Source: Allobosea sp. AAP35
GTDB lineage: Bacteria > Pseudomonadota > Alphaproteobacteria > Rhizobiales > Beijerinckiaceae
DNA: 64,000 bases
Assembly: GCF_001295925.1 (NCBI RefSeq)
Contig: NZ_LJHQ01000037.1
Coordinates: 62,001 to 126,000 of the forward strand
Direction of reading: 5' to 3'
Below, in pieces: positions 46,634-54,345 of this stretch. How positions within the stretch are numbered: position 1 is the stretch's first letter; each line of letters starts with the position of its first letter. Made by a program: the position numbers and the translations under genes. Below the pieces are notes generated by a model, which made no database searches, was not told the origin of the DNA, and saw only the letters and a program-made list of their open reading frames with translations.

Positions 46634-48076
46634 ATGGCGGCGTCGATGGCGCGGGACGCCGATCTCATCGTCATCGGCGCCGGCCCGGCCGGCGCTGCGG
46701 CGGCGCTGGCCGCCTGCCGGTCCGGCCTGTCCGTCGTGCTGCTCGACGAAGCAGCGGCGCCCGGTGGACAGGTCTATCGCGCCCCGCCACCGGGCCTCTC
46801 GGTCGCGCCCGAGCGCCAGGGCGCCGACGAGCGGTTGGGTGATGCACTGCGCGACCAGGTCGCGGCGTCCGCCGTGATGTGGCGTGGCGGCGCGCGCGTC
46901 TGGTCGATCTCGGATGCTTTTCGGGTCGATGCGGTGATGGCGTCTGGGAACGAGAGTTTCACCGCACCTCGGCTGGTCGCGGCGACCGGCGCCCATGAGC
47001 GGCTGGTGCCCTTTCCAGGCTGGACGATGCCGGGCGTGATCGGGCTCGCAGCCGCGACGATCCTGCTGAAATCGCAGGGTATGGTGCCGGGCCGGCGCAC
47101 GGTCGTCGCCGGCTGCGGGCCGCTGCTCGCCGCTGTCGCAGCCAAGATCGTCGCCGGCGGCGGCATCGTTGCCGCGGTTGTCGATCTCGCGGGCCCCGGC
47201 GATTGGCTGAAGGCGCTGCCCCGAATGGCGAGCCGGCCGGATCTGCTTCGGCAGGGGCTCGGATGGGCGCTGAAGCTGGGCGCCGCACGCGTGCCGGTGC
47301 TGTTTCGCCATACGGTCACTTCCGTGTCCGGCGAGGAAGGCTGCGAGGCGGTGACGGTCGCGCCTGTTGATGCGGAGGGGCGGCTGACGGGCGGCCGCTC
47401 GCGCGTCTTTGAAGCGGATGCGCTCGCCATCGGCCATGGGCTGGTGCCGGGCAGCGAGATACCGAAGCTGCTGCGGGCGGCGCATCGCTACGCGCCGGAG
47501 GCGGGCGGTTGGGCGCCGGAGCGCGATGCGTTCGGGCGCTGCTCTGTCGCGGGGCTCTATGCGGTCGGTGACGGAGCGGCCGTCGCGGGCGCCGAGCCGG
47601 CGCGGCTCTCGGGCCATCTCGCGGGCCTCGCGGTGGCGCATGACGCCGGGCGGCTGACGCCCGCCGCCTTCGAGCGCGAGGCCGCCTCTGTTCAAGCCGA
47701 GCGCGACCGGATGCTCGTCTTCGCTGGAGCGATCAACCGGCTGATGCGGGCGCGGCCGGCGATGGTCGAGGCGCTCGCTCCGGAGACCGTCATCTGCCGT
47801 TGCGAGGATGTCCGCCGCGGCGAGATCGAGGCCGCCATCGCGGCCGGCGCGCGCGAGATCAACCAGCTCAAGCATTTCACCCGCTGCGGCATGGGCCCCT
47901 GCCAGGGCCGGATGTGCGGCGAGACGGCGGCGACGCTGCTCGCCCGCCATGTCGGTTCGCGCGAGGCGGTGGGCTACTGGACCGGGCGGCCGCCGCTTCG
48001 GCCGGTGCCGCTGGCCGATCTGCTCGGCCAGTTCGACTATGCCGACATCCCCGTGCCGACGCCGGCCCCGCTATGA
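46634..48076 (+). CDS. NAD(P)/FAD oxidoreductase subunit with BFD-like 2Fe-2S domain (HcnB/OoxA/LhpE-like)
   Basis: The 480-residue subunit has an FAD-binding Rossmann motif (VIGAGPAGAAAALA, residues about 12-25), a central NAD-type fold (VVAGCGPLLAAVAAKIV), and the FAD motif GLYAVGDGAAVAGAEPA. The C-terminus carries a BFD-type Cys cluster (ICRCEDVRRGEI near 388, RCGMGPCQGRMCG near 421) for a [2Fe-2S] centre. This combination is that of HcnB, opine oxidase A and the LhpE subunit of cis-4-hydroxy-D-proline dehydrogenase. It passes electrons between the FAD amine-oxidising subunit downstream and the respiratory chain or another acceptor. It overlaps the next gene by four bases (ATGA). Confidence 0.9.
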   Translation: MAASMARDADLIVIGAGPAGAAAALAACRSGLSVVLLDEAAAPGGQVYRAPPPGLSVAPERQGADERLGDALRDQVAASAVMWRGGARVWSISDAFRVDAVMASGNESFTAPRLVAATGAHERLVPFPGWTMPGVIGLAAATILLKSQGMVPGRRTVVAGCGPLLAAVAAKIVAGGGIVAAVVDLAGPGDWLKALPRMASRPDLLRQGLGWALKLGAARVPVLFRHTVTSVSGEEGCEAVTVAPVDAEGRLTGGRSRVFEADALAIGHGLVPGSEIPKLLRAAHRYAPEAGGWAPERDAFGRCSVAGLYAVGDGAAVAGAEPARLSGHLAGLAVAHDAGRLTPAAFEREAASVQAERDRMLVFAGAINRLMRARPAMVEALAPETVICRCEDVRRGEIEAAIAAGAREINQLKHFTRCGMGPCQGRMCGETAATLLARHVGSREAVGYWTGRPPLRPVPLADLLGQFDYADIPVPTPAPL

Positions 48077-49242
48077 GCGCGCCCTACGATCTCGCCATCG
48101 TCGGCGGCGGCATCCATGGCGCGACGGTGGCGCTGTTTTGCGCCCGCGCCGGCATGAGGACCGTGCTGTTCGAGCGCGGCAGCCTCTGCCGCGAGGCGTC
48201 GGGCGTGAATGCAGGCACCCTGACCATGCAGATGACGCGGGTGGCGCTGATCCCTTACGCGCTTCAGGCGCATGCGATGTGGGCCTCGGCGCGCGAGTGG
48301 CTGGGGCATGATGTCGGCGTCGTCGTCTGCGACGGGCTCTCGCTCGCCTTCACGCAGCGCGAGGCCGAACTGCTCAGCTTCCGTGCCGGCAAGCGCCGCG
48401 AGGCGGGCGCGCCGATCGAGCTGATCTCGGCGCAGGCCGCGCACGCGGTCGAGCCGGGGCTCGGCGAAGGCGTGTTGCTCGCCGGGCATTGCAAGGTCGA
48501 TGGCTACGCCAACGCCTATCTGACGGGCCAGGCCTATCGCGCCGCACTGATCGAGGCCGGGGTCGATCTGCGCGAGCAGACGCCGGTGTCGGGTGTGGAT
48601 CGCGAGGACGGAGGCTTCGCGGTGCAGATTGCGTCGGGCCCCGTTCGGTCGAAGCGGATCGTGCTGGCCGGTGGCGTCTGGCTCGAGGAGATGGCGGCCT
48701 GGCTCGGCATCGACTTGCCCATCAAGGTGCTGGTGAATCAGCTCGCGGTCACCGAGCGTGTGGCGCCGGTCATGCGCACCGTCGTCGGCATCGCCAGCGG
48801 GCTGCTGTCGCTCAAGCAGTATCCGCACGGCACGGTGGTGATCGGCGGCGGCTGGCAGGGCAGGGGCAACCGTGCGCGCGGTGGCGCGGAAATCGTGCCT
48901 GAAAGCCTCGTCGGCAATATGCGCCTCGCCTGCCACGCGATCCCCGCGCTGCGCAGCGCCAGGCTGGCGCGCGCCTGGGCGGGGCTGGAGGCTGAAACCC
49001 GCGACGCGCTGCCTGCGGCCGGGCCCATCCCGGGCATCCCCGACGCCTATATCTGCGGCAGCGTCCATTCCGGCTACACCAGCGGCCCCTACATCGCGCG
49101 GCTGCTGGCCCAGCGCATCCTCGGGCAGCAGCCCGCCGATCCGCTTTTCCCGATCGACCGGCTGCTGGCCCCGCCCGCCGCCGAGACCACCCCTTCCGCC
49201 GCCGAAGGCCGAGCCACCGATGAACAGCCACAGCATGTCTGA
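48073..49242 (+). CDS. FAD-dependent amino-acid dehydrogenase subunit (HcnC/OoxB/LhpB-like)
   Basis: The 389-residue DAO-fold flavoprotein is the catalytic subunit. It opens with DLAIVGGGIHGATVALFCARAG (dinucleotide motif, residues about 5-26), has a VNAGTLTMQMTR segment near 45, and ends with the typical GSVHSGYTSGPYIARLLA (HSGYT near 328). Relatives oxidise glycine (HcnC), opines (OoxB), proline/hydroxyproline D-isomers (LhpB) or sarcosine. With the two preceding genes it forms a three-subunit enzyme. ATG overlaps the 46634 gene stop; the last 23 bases overlap the DapA-like gene. Confidence 0.9.
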   Translation: MSAPYDLAIVGGGIHGATVALFCARAGMRTVLFERGSLCREASGVNAGTLTMQMTRVALIPYALQAHAMWASAREWLGHDVGVVVCDGLSLAFTQREAELLSFRAGKRREAGAPIELISAQAAHAVEPGLGEGVLLAGHCKVDGYANAYLTGQAYRAALIEAGVDLREQTPVSGVDREDGGFAVQIASGPVRSKRIVLAGGVWLEEMAAWLGIDLPIKVLVNQLAVTERVAPVMRTVVGIASGLLSLKQYPHGTVVIGGGWQGRGNRARGGAEIVPESLVGNMRLACHAIPALRSARLARAWAGLEAETRDALPAAGPIPGIPDAYICGSVHSGYTSGPYIARLLAQRILGQQPADPLFPIDRLLAPPAAETTPSAAEGRATDEQPQHV

Positions 49243-50209
49243 CCCCGTCATCGCATCTGACAGTGGTGTCGCCGCCGCCATCGCGCGCCTGACCGGCATC
49301 CATGCGGCGACGATCTGCCCGATGACGCCGGATTTCCGCGTCGACGAGCAGGCCCTGGCCGATCACGTCGCGATGGTGGCGGGGCATGACGGCATCGAGG
49401 GCTTGCTGATCAACGGCCATGCCGGCGAGAACTTCCTGCTGAACCGCGAGGAGAAGCGCCGCGTCGTCGCGATCTGCCGGGAGGTGCTGGGGCCGGGCGT
49501 CTTCCTCACCAGCGGCGTCAACGCCGAATCCAGCCTTGAGGCTGCGCTGCATGCTGGTGATGCGGAGGAGGCCGGCGCCGACGCGATCCTGCTGTTTCCG
49601 CCCAATGCCTGGGGTCTGTTCCGCGACCGCGACTCGGCGCTGCTGCACCACCGGCACGCCATGGCCGGTTGCAGCCTGCCCTTCCTGCTTTACCAGGCCC
49701 CCGTCGGGGCAGGGGCCATGCCCTATGACCCCGCAACGCTGGCCGGGCTGGTCGCGCTGCCGCGCGTCTGCGGCATCAAGGAGGGCAGCTGGGAGGTTGC
49801 GACCTACGACGCCAATCGGCGGCTCGCCAAGGGATTGCGACCCGATCTCGCGGTGCTGGGCTCCGGCGACGAGCATCTGCTGACAAGCTATCTGATCGGC
49901 TCCGAGGGCAGCCAGGTCAGCCTCGCGGCGGTGACGCCGGCGCCGCTGGTCGGGCTCTGGCGCGCGGCGCAGGCCGGCGATTGGGATGCGGCGCGACACT
50001 GGCATGACGCGATCTATCCGCTGGCCTGCGCGGTCTATCGCGAGGCGCCGGGCGGGCGCGCCACGACTCGGCTCAAGGCCTGTCTGAAGATCCTGGGACG
50101 GCTCGCCTGCGATGCCGTCCGCCCGCCCTTCGCGCCGCTGCCGCCGGAGGAGTACCACCGGCTCGAAAAGGCGCTCGCCCATGTCGAGAAAGCGGGCGCC
50201 GGGCGTTGA
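49220..50209 (+). CDS. Dihydrodipicolinate synthase/NAL-family lyase (LhpC-like)
   Basis: The 329-residue TIM-barrel protein forms a Schiff base on a Lys: the catalytic pair is Tyr in LPFLLYQAPVG (about 156) and Lys in VCGIKEGSWEV (about 181). The GHAGEN motif near 62 replaces the usual GTTGE. It starts within the end of the dehydrogenase gene, so its product probably acts on the dehydrogenase product, as LhpC does in hydroxyproline breakdown (deaminating pyrroline-4-hydroxy-2-carboxylate). Sequence type differs from the HypD-like protein at 54346, so the two may act on different intermediates. Confidence 0.85.
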   Translation: MNSHSMSDPVIASDSGVAAAIARLTGIHAATICPMTPDFRVDEQALADHVAMVAGHDGIEGLLINGHAGENFLLNREEKRRVVAICREVLGPGVFLTSGVNAESSLEAALHAGDAEEAGADAILLFPPNAWGLFRDRDSALLHHRHAMAGCSLPFLLYQAPVGAGAMPYDPATLAGLVALPRVCGIKEGSWEVATYDANRRLAKGLRPDLAVLGSGDEHLLTSYLIGSEGSQVSLAAVTPAPLVGLWRAAQAGDWDAARHWHDAIYPLACAVYREAPGGRATTRLKACLKILGRLACDAVRPPFAPLPPEEYHRLEKALAHVEKAGAGR

Positions 50210-50239
50210 CAAGCGAGACGGCCGGTGGCCTGATTGCAT

Positions 50240-50256
50240 GCCAAACGTATACAATG
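50240..50256. promoter_or_regulatory. GTATAC-type site upstream of the second binding-protein gene
   Basis: AAACGTATACAATG around GTATAC (50247-50252) is an imperfect TTGTATAC-type dyad 36 bases before the ATG at 50289. It resembles the AGTGTATACACT palindrome at 46286, so both may bind the same GntR/FCD regulator. Confidence 0.5.
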
Positions 50257-50288
50257 CCAACGCTGCCGCACTTTCTGAGGAGGCTTGA

Positions 50289-51098
50289 ATGACGATGTCG
50301 CGCTTCGCCTGCCTGCTCGCTGCCTGCCTCGGAATGGGCGCAACCGCGCCGGCCTCGGCCCGCTCGCTCGACGAGATCCTGAGGGCGGGCGAGCTTCGCG
50401 TCGGCGTCAACCCGACGCTGCCGCCGCGCGCCCTGTTCAACGAGAAGAACGAGATCGACGGCTTCGAGCCGGAACTGGCCAAGGCGGTGGCCGACAAGCT
50501 CGGCGTGAAGCTCACGCTGGTCCAGGTCGGTTCGCCCGACCGCATTCCCTTCGTCGTGGCCGACAAGGTCGACCTCGTCATGGGCGCGATGAGCCGCACC
50601 TCCGAGCGCGCCAAGGTGATCGACTTCACCGCGCCGATCCATTCGGAGAATTACGGGATCGTCACCACGGACGCGAAGCCGTTCACGAAGCTCGCCGATC
50701 TGAACAGCGAGAGCGTCACGCTGATCCAGGTGCGCGGCACGACCGCGATCCCCTTCATCCAAAAGAACCTCCCCAAGGCCAAGCTCGTCCTGCTCGATAA
50801 CTACAACGATCGCGACCGGGCGCTGGCGCAGGGACGGGGCGATGCCTCCTTCGACGGCATCGATGCGGTCGCCTACCGGCTGAAGATCTTCCCGGCGATC
50901 AAGTGGAAGGTCGTCGCGACGCCCGAATACGGCGTCACCTATTCGAGCTTCGGCGTCGCCAAGGGCAATCATGGCCTGCGCGACTGGCTCAACATCGCGC
51001 TCTACGAGTTGCACACCGCCGGCACGGTCGAGGCGATCTGGGAGAAATGGTTCCTCAAGCCGATGGACACGAAAGTGCCCGTCACGCCGTATTTCTGA
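50289..51098 (+). CDS. Polar amino acid ABC transporter substrate-binding protein
   Basis: The 269-residue periplasmic protein has a signal peptide (to about residue 24, ASA-RSLDEI) and the motifs LRVGVNPTLPPRALFN, DRIPFVVADKVDLVMGAM and VTLIQVRGTTAIPFI. It precedes two permeases and an ATPase on the same strand and is the expected binding protein of that importer. CTGAGGAGG precedes the ATG at ideal spacing. A paralogue lies at 45385-46197. A repeat (51143-51250) separates it from the permease genes. Confidence 0.94.
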   Translation: MTMSRFACLLAACLGMGATAPASARSLDEILRAGELRVGVNPTLPPRALFNEKNEIDGFEPELAKAVADKLGVKLTLVQVGSPDRIPFVVADKVDLVMGAMSRTSERAKVIDFTAPIHSENYGIVTTDAKPFTKLADLNSESVTLIQVRGTTAIPFIQKNLPKAKLVLLDNYNDRDRALAQGRGDASFDGIDAVAYRLKIFPAIKWKVVATPEYGVTYSSFGVAKGNHGLRDWLNIALYELHTAGTVEAIWEKWFLKPMDTKVPVTPYF

Positions 51099-51142
51099 TG
51101 CCTCTGAGCCGTCCAAAGCCGATGGTCCTCGGGACCCAACCC

Positions 51143-51250
51143 CCGTCATTCCGGACAAGCGGCGTAGCCGCGCCGATCCGGAATCCATCGAAGGGCGCTG
51201 ACGCTCTACGATGGATTCCGGGTCTACGCTGCGCTTCGCCCGGAATGACG
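51143..51250. repeat. Palindromic intergenic repeat, type B
   Basis: Starts CGTCATTCCGGACAAG and ends CCGGAATGACG, with inner arms ATCCGGAATCCATCGAAG-like and CTACGATGGATTCCGG. As at 18515, it lies between the binding-protein gene and the membrane-component genes of an ABC operon. Confidence 0.9.
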
Positions 51251-51285
51251 GAGCGGGTGTTGCAATGTAGCCGGTCGCTTTCCTA

Positions 51286-51960
51286 ATGGCCTACACCCTC
51301 CAATACGGGCAGGTGACGCCCTATCTCGGCTATCTCGCCGGTGGCGCGTGGCTGGCGCTGCAGCTGGCGGCGATCGCCTTCGTGATCGGCTGGGTGATCG
51401 GGCTCGTCTGCGCCTCGGTTCTCGAATACGGCCCTCGGCCGCTGCGCTGGCTGGTCAAGGCCTATGTGATCTTCTTCCTCAACACGCCGCTGCTGGTGCA
51501 GATCTTCTTCCTGTATTTCGCCCTGCCGGACTGGGGCATCGTGCTGGGTTCCTACCAGGCCGTGCTGCTGGGCATGGCGATCAATGCGGGCGCCTATCTC
51601 ACCGAGATCCAGCGGGCCGGTTTCCGGTCGATCCGCAAGGCCGAGGTCGAGGCGGCGGAGACGCTGGGCTTCTCGCGCATCCAGATCATCCGCTACGTTG
51701 TCCTGCCGCATATCGCCAAGGTTCTGTTTCCGCCCCTGTCGAACCAGTACATCATCCTGACGATGACGACCTCGATCGCGGCGATCTTCGGCGTCGAGGA
51801 ACTGACCGGGCGGACCTACAACATCAACGCCCAGACCTTCCGCTCCTTCGAGATCTTCTCGATCGCGGCGCTCTACTACATCGCGCTCACCCTGGTCGCG
51901 AGCGCGGCGCTCTATGCGGTGGGCCGCTACTTCTTCCGCATCAAGGGGCGAGTCTTTTGA
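51286..51960 (+). CDS. Polar amino acid ABC transporter permease
   Basis: The 224-residue permease (HisM/GlnP type) has four to five hydrophobic segments and the EAA loop EVEAAETLGFSRIQIIRYVVLP that contacts the ATPase. GGAWLALQLAAIAFVIGW begins the first helix. It pairs with the permease at 51977; the two would form a heterodimeric channel for the importer fed by the 50289 and perhaps the 45385 binding proteins. Confidence 0.93.
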   Translation: MAYTLQYGQVTPYLGYLAGGAWLALQLAAIAFVIGWVIGLVCASVLEYGPRPLRWLVKAYVIFFLNTPLLVQIFFLYFALPDWGIVLGSYQAVLLGMAINAGAYLTEIQRAGFRSIRKAEVEAAETLGFSRIQIIRYVVLPHIAKVLFPPLSNQYIILTMTTSIAAIFGVEELTGRTYNINAQTFRSFEIFSIAALYYIALTLVASAALYAVGRYFFRIKGRVF

Positions 51961-51976
51961 TGGGCAGGGTGTTCTG

Positions 51977-52663
51977 ATGGCTTCGCTCCTCGAGGAGGCC
52001 CCGCGCTTCTTCAGCTATTACAACCTGATCTTCCTCGGGCAGGCCTTCGCCTATACCGCGCTGCTGTCGCTCGTCGGCTGCGGGTTGGGATTCCTGATCG
52101 GTTTCGTGCTGGCGGTGCTGCGCAACGACCGGATCGTCGGCTTCGCGCCGCTGCGCTGGTTCGCCACTGTTTATGTCGAGATCTTCCGGCGCATCCCCTT
52201 CCTGGTGAAGCTGATGGTGGTGTTCTTCGCCTTCCAGCTCGCCGGTTTCGACGCCAGCATGTTCGCGGTCGCGGCAACGACCGTGGCGCTCTCGGCCTCT
52301 GCCTTCTCGGCCGAGAACATCCGCGCCGGGCTCGAATCCGTGCACAAGAACCAGTGGGACGCCGCCGAGACCATGAACATGGGCGGGCTGACCGCGCTTC
52401 GCCGGGTGATCCTGCCGCAATCCTGGGCGATCATCATCCCGCCCTCGATGACCTATTCCGTCGGGCTGGTGAAGAGCACCTCGATCGCCTCCCAGATCGG
52501 CGTTCTGGAGCTGACCTATGCCGCCAAGATCCTCAACCAGAAGGGTTTTTCGGCTGCGATCTGCTTCGGGACGATCCTGATCCTCTATTTCCTCCTCTGC
52601 TATCCCATGAACCTGTTCGCATCGCATCTGGAGCGCCGGCTTGCCCCATCTCGTCATCGATAG
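51977..52663 (+). CDS. Polar amino acid ABC transporter permease
   Basis: The 228-residue permease has the EAA loop NQWDAAETMNMGGLTALRRVILP and the FRRIPFLVKLMVVFF helix of the His/Glu/Gln permease family. It starts at the ATG at 51977; the frame is open further upstream into the preceding gene. Its last 23 bases overlap the ATPase gene, indicating translational coupling. Confidence 0.92.
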   Translation: MASLLEEAPRFFSYYNLIFLGQAFAYTALLSLVGCGLGFLIGFVLAVLRNDRIVGFAPLRWFATVYVEIFRRIPFLVKLMVVFFAFQLAGFDASMFAVAATTVALSASAFSAENIRAGLESVHKNQWDAAETMNMGGLTALRRVILPQSWAIIIPPSMTYSVGLVKSTSIASQIGVLELTYAAKILNQKGFSAAICFGTILILYFLLCYPMNLFASHLERRLAPSRHR

Positions 52664-53378
52664 GCTCAGCGCCAATTACGGCACGGCGCCGGTCCTGCAG
52701 GATGTCTCGCTGTCTGTCGAGCGCGGCGAGATCGTCTCGATCATCGGCCCCTCCGGCTCCGGGAAGAGCACGCTGTTGCGCGTGCTGACGGGCCTGCTGA
52801 AGCCGCATGCCGGCGTCGTCCATGTCGCGGGCGCGCAGGTCGACTATGGCAGCGCGGCCGCGCTGAAAAAGGTGCGCGACCGCTTCGCGGTCGTGTTCCA
52901 GCAGTACAACCTGTTCCAGAACATGACCGCCCTGCGCAACGTCACGATCGCGCCGACGATCGTGAAGAAGCGCGACGCCGTCGAGGTCGAGCGCGAGGCG
53001 CGCGCGCTGCTCGAGAAGGTCGGACTGTCGCACCGCATCGAAGCCTATCCGGACGAGTTGTCGGGCGGCCAGCAGCAACGCGTCGCGATCGCGCGGGCAT
53101 TGGCGCTCAAACCCGAGATCCTGCTGCTCGACGAGGTGACGTCGGCGCTCGATCCCGAACTCGTCGCCGAGGTGCTCGACACCATCCGCGTGCTGGCCGC
53201 CGAGGGCATGACCATGCTGATCGTCAGCCACGAGATGGGCTTCGTCCGCGAGATCTCGAGCAAGGTCGTGTTCATGGCCGATGGCAAGGTCGTCGAGGTC
53301 GGACCGCCCCAGCAGATATTCGACGCGCCGCAGACCGAGCGCTGCGCCGATTTCGTCCGCCGCATCCTGCGGCACTGA
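52641..53378 (+). CDS. Polar amino acid ABC transporter ATPase (GlnQ/HisP type)
   Basis: The 245-residue ATPase has Walker A GPSGSGKSTLLRVL, Q-loop VVFQQYNLFQNM, signature LSGGQQQRVAIARAL, Walker B ILLLDEVTSALDPE and the switch His in VSHEMGFVRE. The Walker B Glu sits in DEVTSALD, typical of the GlnQ subfamily. It begins at a TTG (CTGGAG eight bases before) inside the previous gene. It is followed 13 bases later by a PHP-like hydrolase gene, so that enzyme probably acts on the imported compound. Confidence 0.94.
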   Translation: MPHLVIDRLSANYGTAPVLQDVSLSVERGEIVSIIGPSGSGKSTLLRVLTGLLKPHAGVVHVAGAQVDYGSAAALKKVRDRFAVVFQQYNLFQNMTALRNVTIAPTIVKKRDAVEVEREARALLEKVGLSHRIEAYPDELSGGQQQRVAIARALALKPEILLLDEVTSALDPELVAEVLDTIRVLAAEGMTMLIVSHEMGFVREISSKVVFMADGKVVEVGPPQQIFDAPQTERCADFVRRILRH

Positions 53379-53391
53379 AGGAAGAGCCCCG

Positions 53392-54300
53392 ATGAGCTAC
53401 GGCATGCATTACCTCAAGGGCGCCGTGGATTGCCATGTCCACACCTGCCCGCATCTCAACGGGCGCAGCGCCAACATCTTCGAGTCGGTTCGGCAGGCCG
53501 CGGCGGCCGGCATGCGCGCCATCGGGCTGATGGACAATTTCATGAATTCGTCTGGCTATGCCGCGCTGGCGGCGGCCGAGCTCGGCGATCTCGGCATCGA
53601 GATTTTTGGGGGGCTGATCATGCAGCCCACCGCCGGCGGCGTGACCTATGAGGCGGCGCGCAATGCCGTCGACTACGGCTATGGGCCGGGCATGGGCGCG
53701 CGCTTCCTGTCGCTGCCGACCCATCACACCAAGGCGGTGGCGCGGCGCGAGGGGCGCACGGGGCTCTATCTCGAAGCCGCCTTCGGCGTGCATGAGAGCG
53801 GCAAGGTGCCCGACCCGGTGCCCGCGATCATCGACCTCTGCGCCGAGCGCGACATCGTCTTCGATTGCGGTCATGTCGATGGCTGGGAGGCGGTGGCGCT
53901 GGCGGAAGAGGCGAAGAAGCGCGGGGCTGCACGCGTGCGCACCCATGCCGGCGGCTACGACACGCAGACCATCGAGACGCTGGTTTCGCTTGGCGCCTAT
54001 TGCGAGTTCTCGTTCTTCGTCCTGACCCATGCGACGCAGGTCGGGCTCACCCATGTTGACCAGGAGAAGCACCGCGCACCCTCCAAGACGGTGCAGGATT
54101 TGACGCCGAAGATCCGCGCGGCGGGCGACAAGGCGATCGTCTCGGGCGATGCCGGCATCTATCTGCTGCCGCCCCCGGTCGAGGCCTTCCGGGAGTTCCT
54201 GGTGCTGCTCGAAACGGACGGGTTCAGCGAGGCCGAGTTGCGGCTCATGAGCAGCAGGAACCCTGCCGATCTGTTCAGGATCGGCAGTTTTCACCCCTGA
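53392..54300 (+). CDS. PHP-like metal-dependent hydrolase (DUF6282-like)
   Basis: The 302-residue protein has an amidohydrolase/PHP-like barrel: DCHVHTCPH near residue 13 supplies the first metal ligands, THHTK near 103, the FDCGHVDG His near 161, the RTHAGGYDT His near 184, and the SGDAGI Asp near 260. I recall a family of such proteins annotated DUF6282; none has a known reaction to my knowledge. Placement last in a dehydrogenase-lyase-ABC importer operon suggests hydrolysis of an amide, lactam or ester in the same catabolic route. GAAGGAAGAG precedes the ATG. Confidence 0.7.
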   Translation: MSYGMHYLKGAVDCHVHTCPHLNGRSANIFESVRQAAAAGMRAIGLMDNFMNSSGYAALAAAELGDLGIEIFGGLIMQPTAGGVTYEAARNAVDYGYGPGMGARFLSLPTHHTKAVARREGRTGLYLEAAFGVHESGKVPDPVPAIIDLCAERDIVFDCGHVDGWEAVALAEEAKKRGAARVRTHAGGYDTQTIETLVSLGAYCEFSFFVLTHATQVGLTHVDQEKHRAPSKTVQDLTPKIRAAGDKAIVSGDAGIYLLPPPVEAFREFLVLLETDGFSEAELRLMSSRNPADLFRIGSFHP

Positions 54301-54345
54301 TGCCGAGCGCCGGATCGAACCCGGCCTGGCGCTGTGCGACCGGAG

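Noticed and set aside
46345..49242. Hydrogen cyanide synthase (hcnABC)
   Set aside because: The three-subunit layout is shared with opine and hydroxyproline dehydrogenases; the overlapping DapA-like gene and amino-acid importer point to catabolism rather than cyanide formation.
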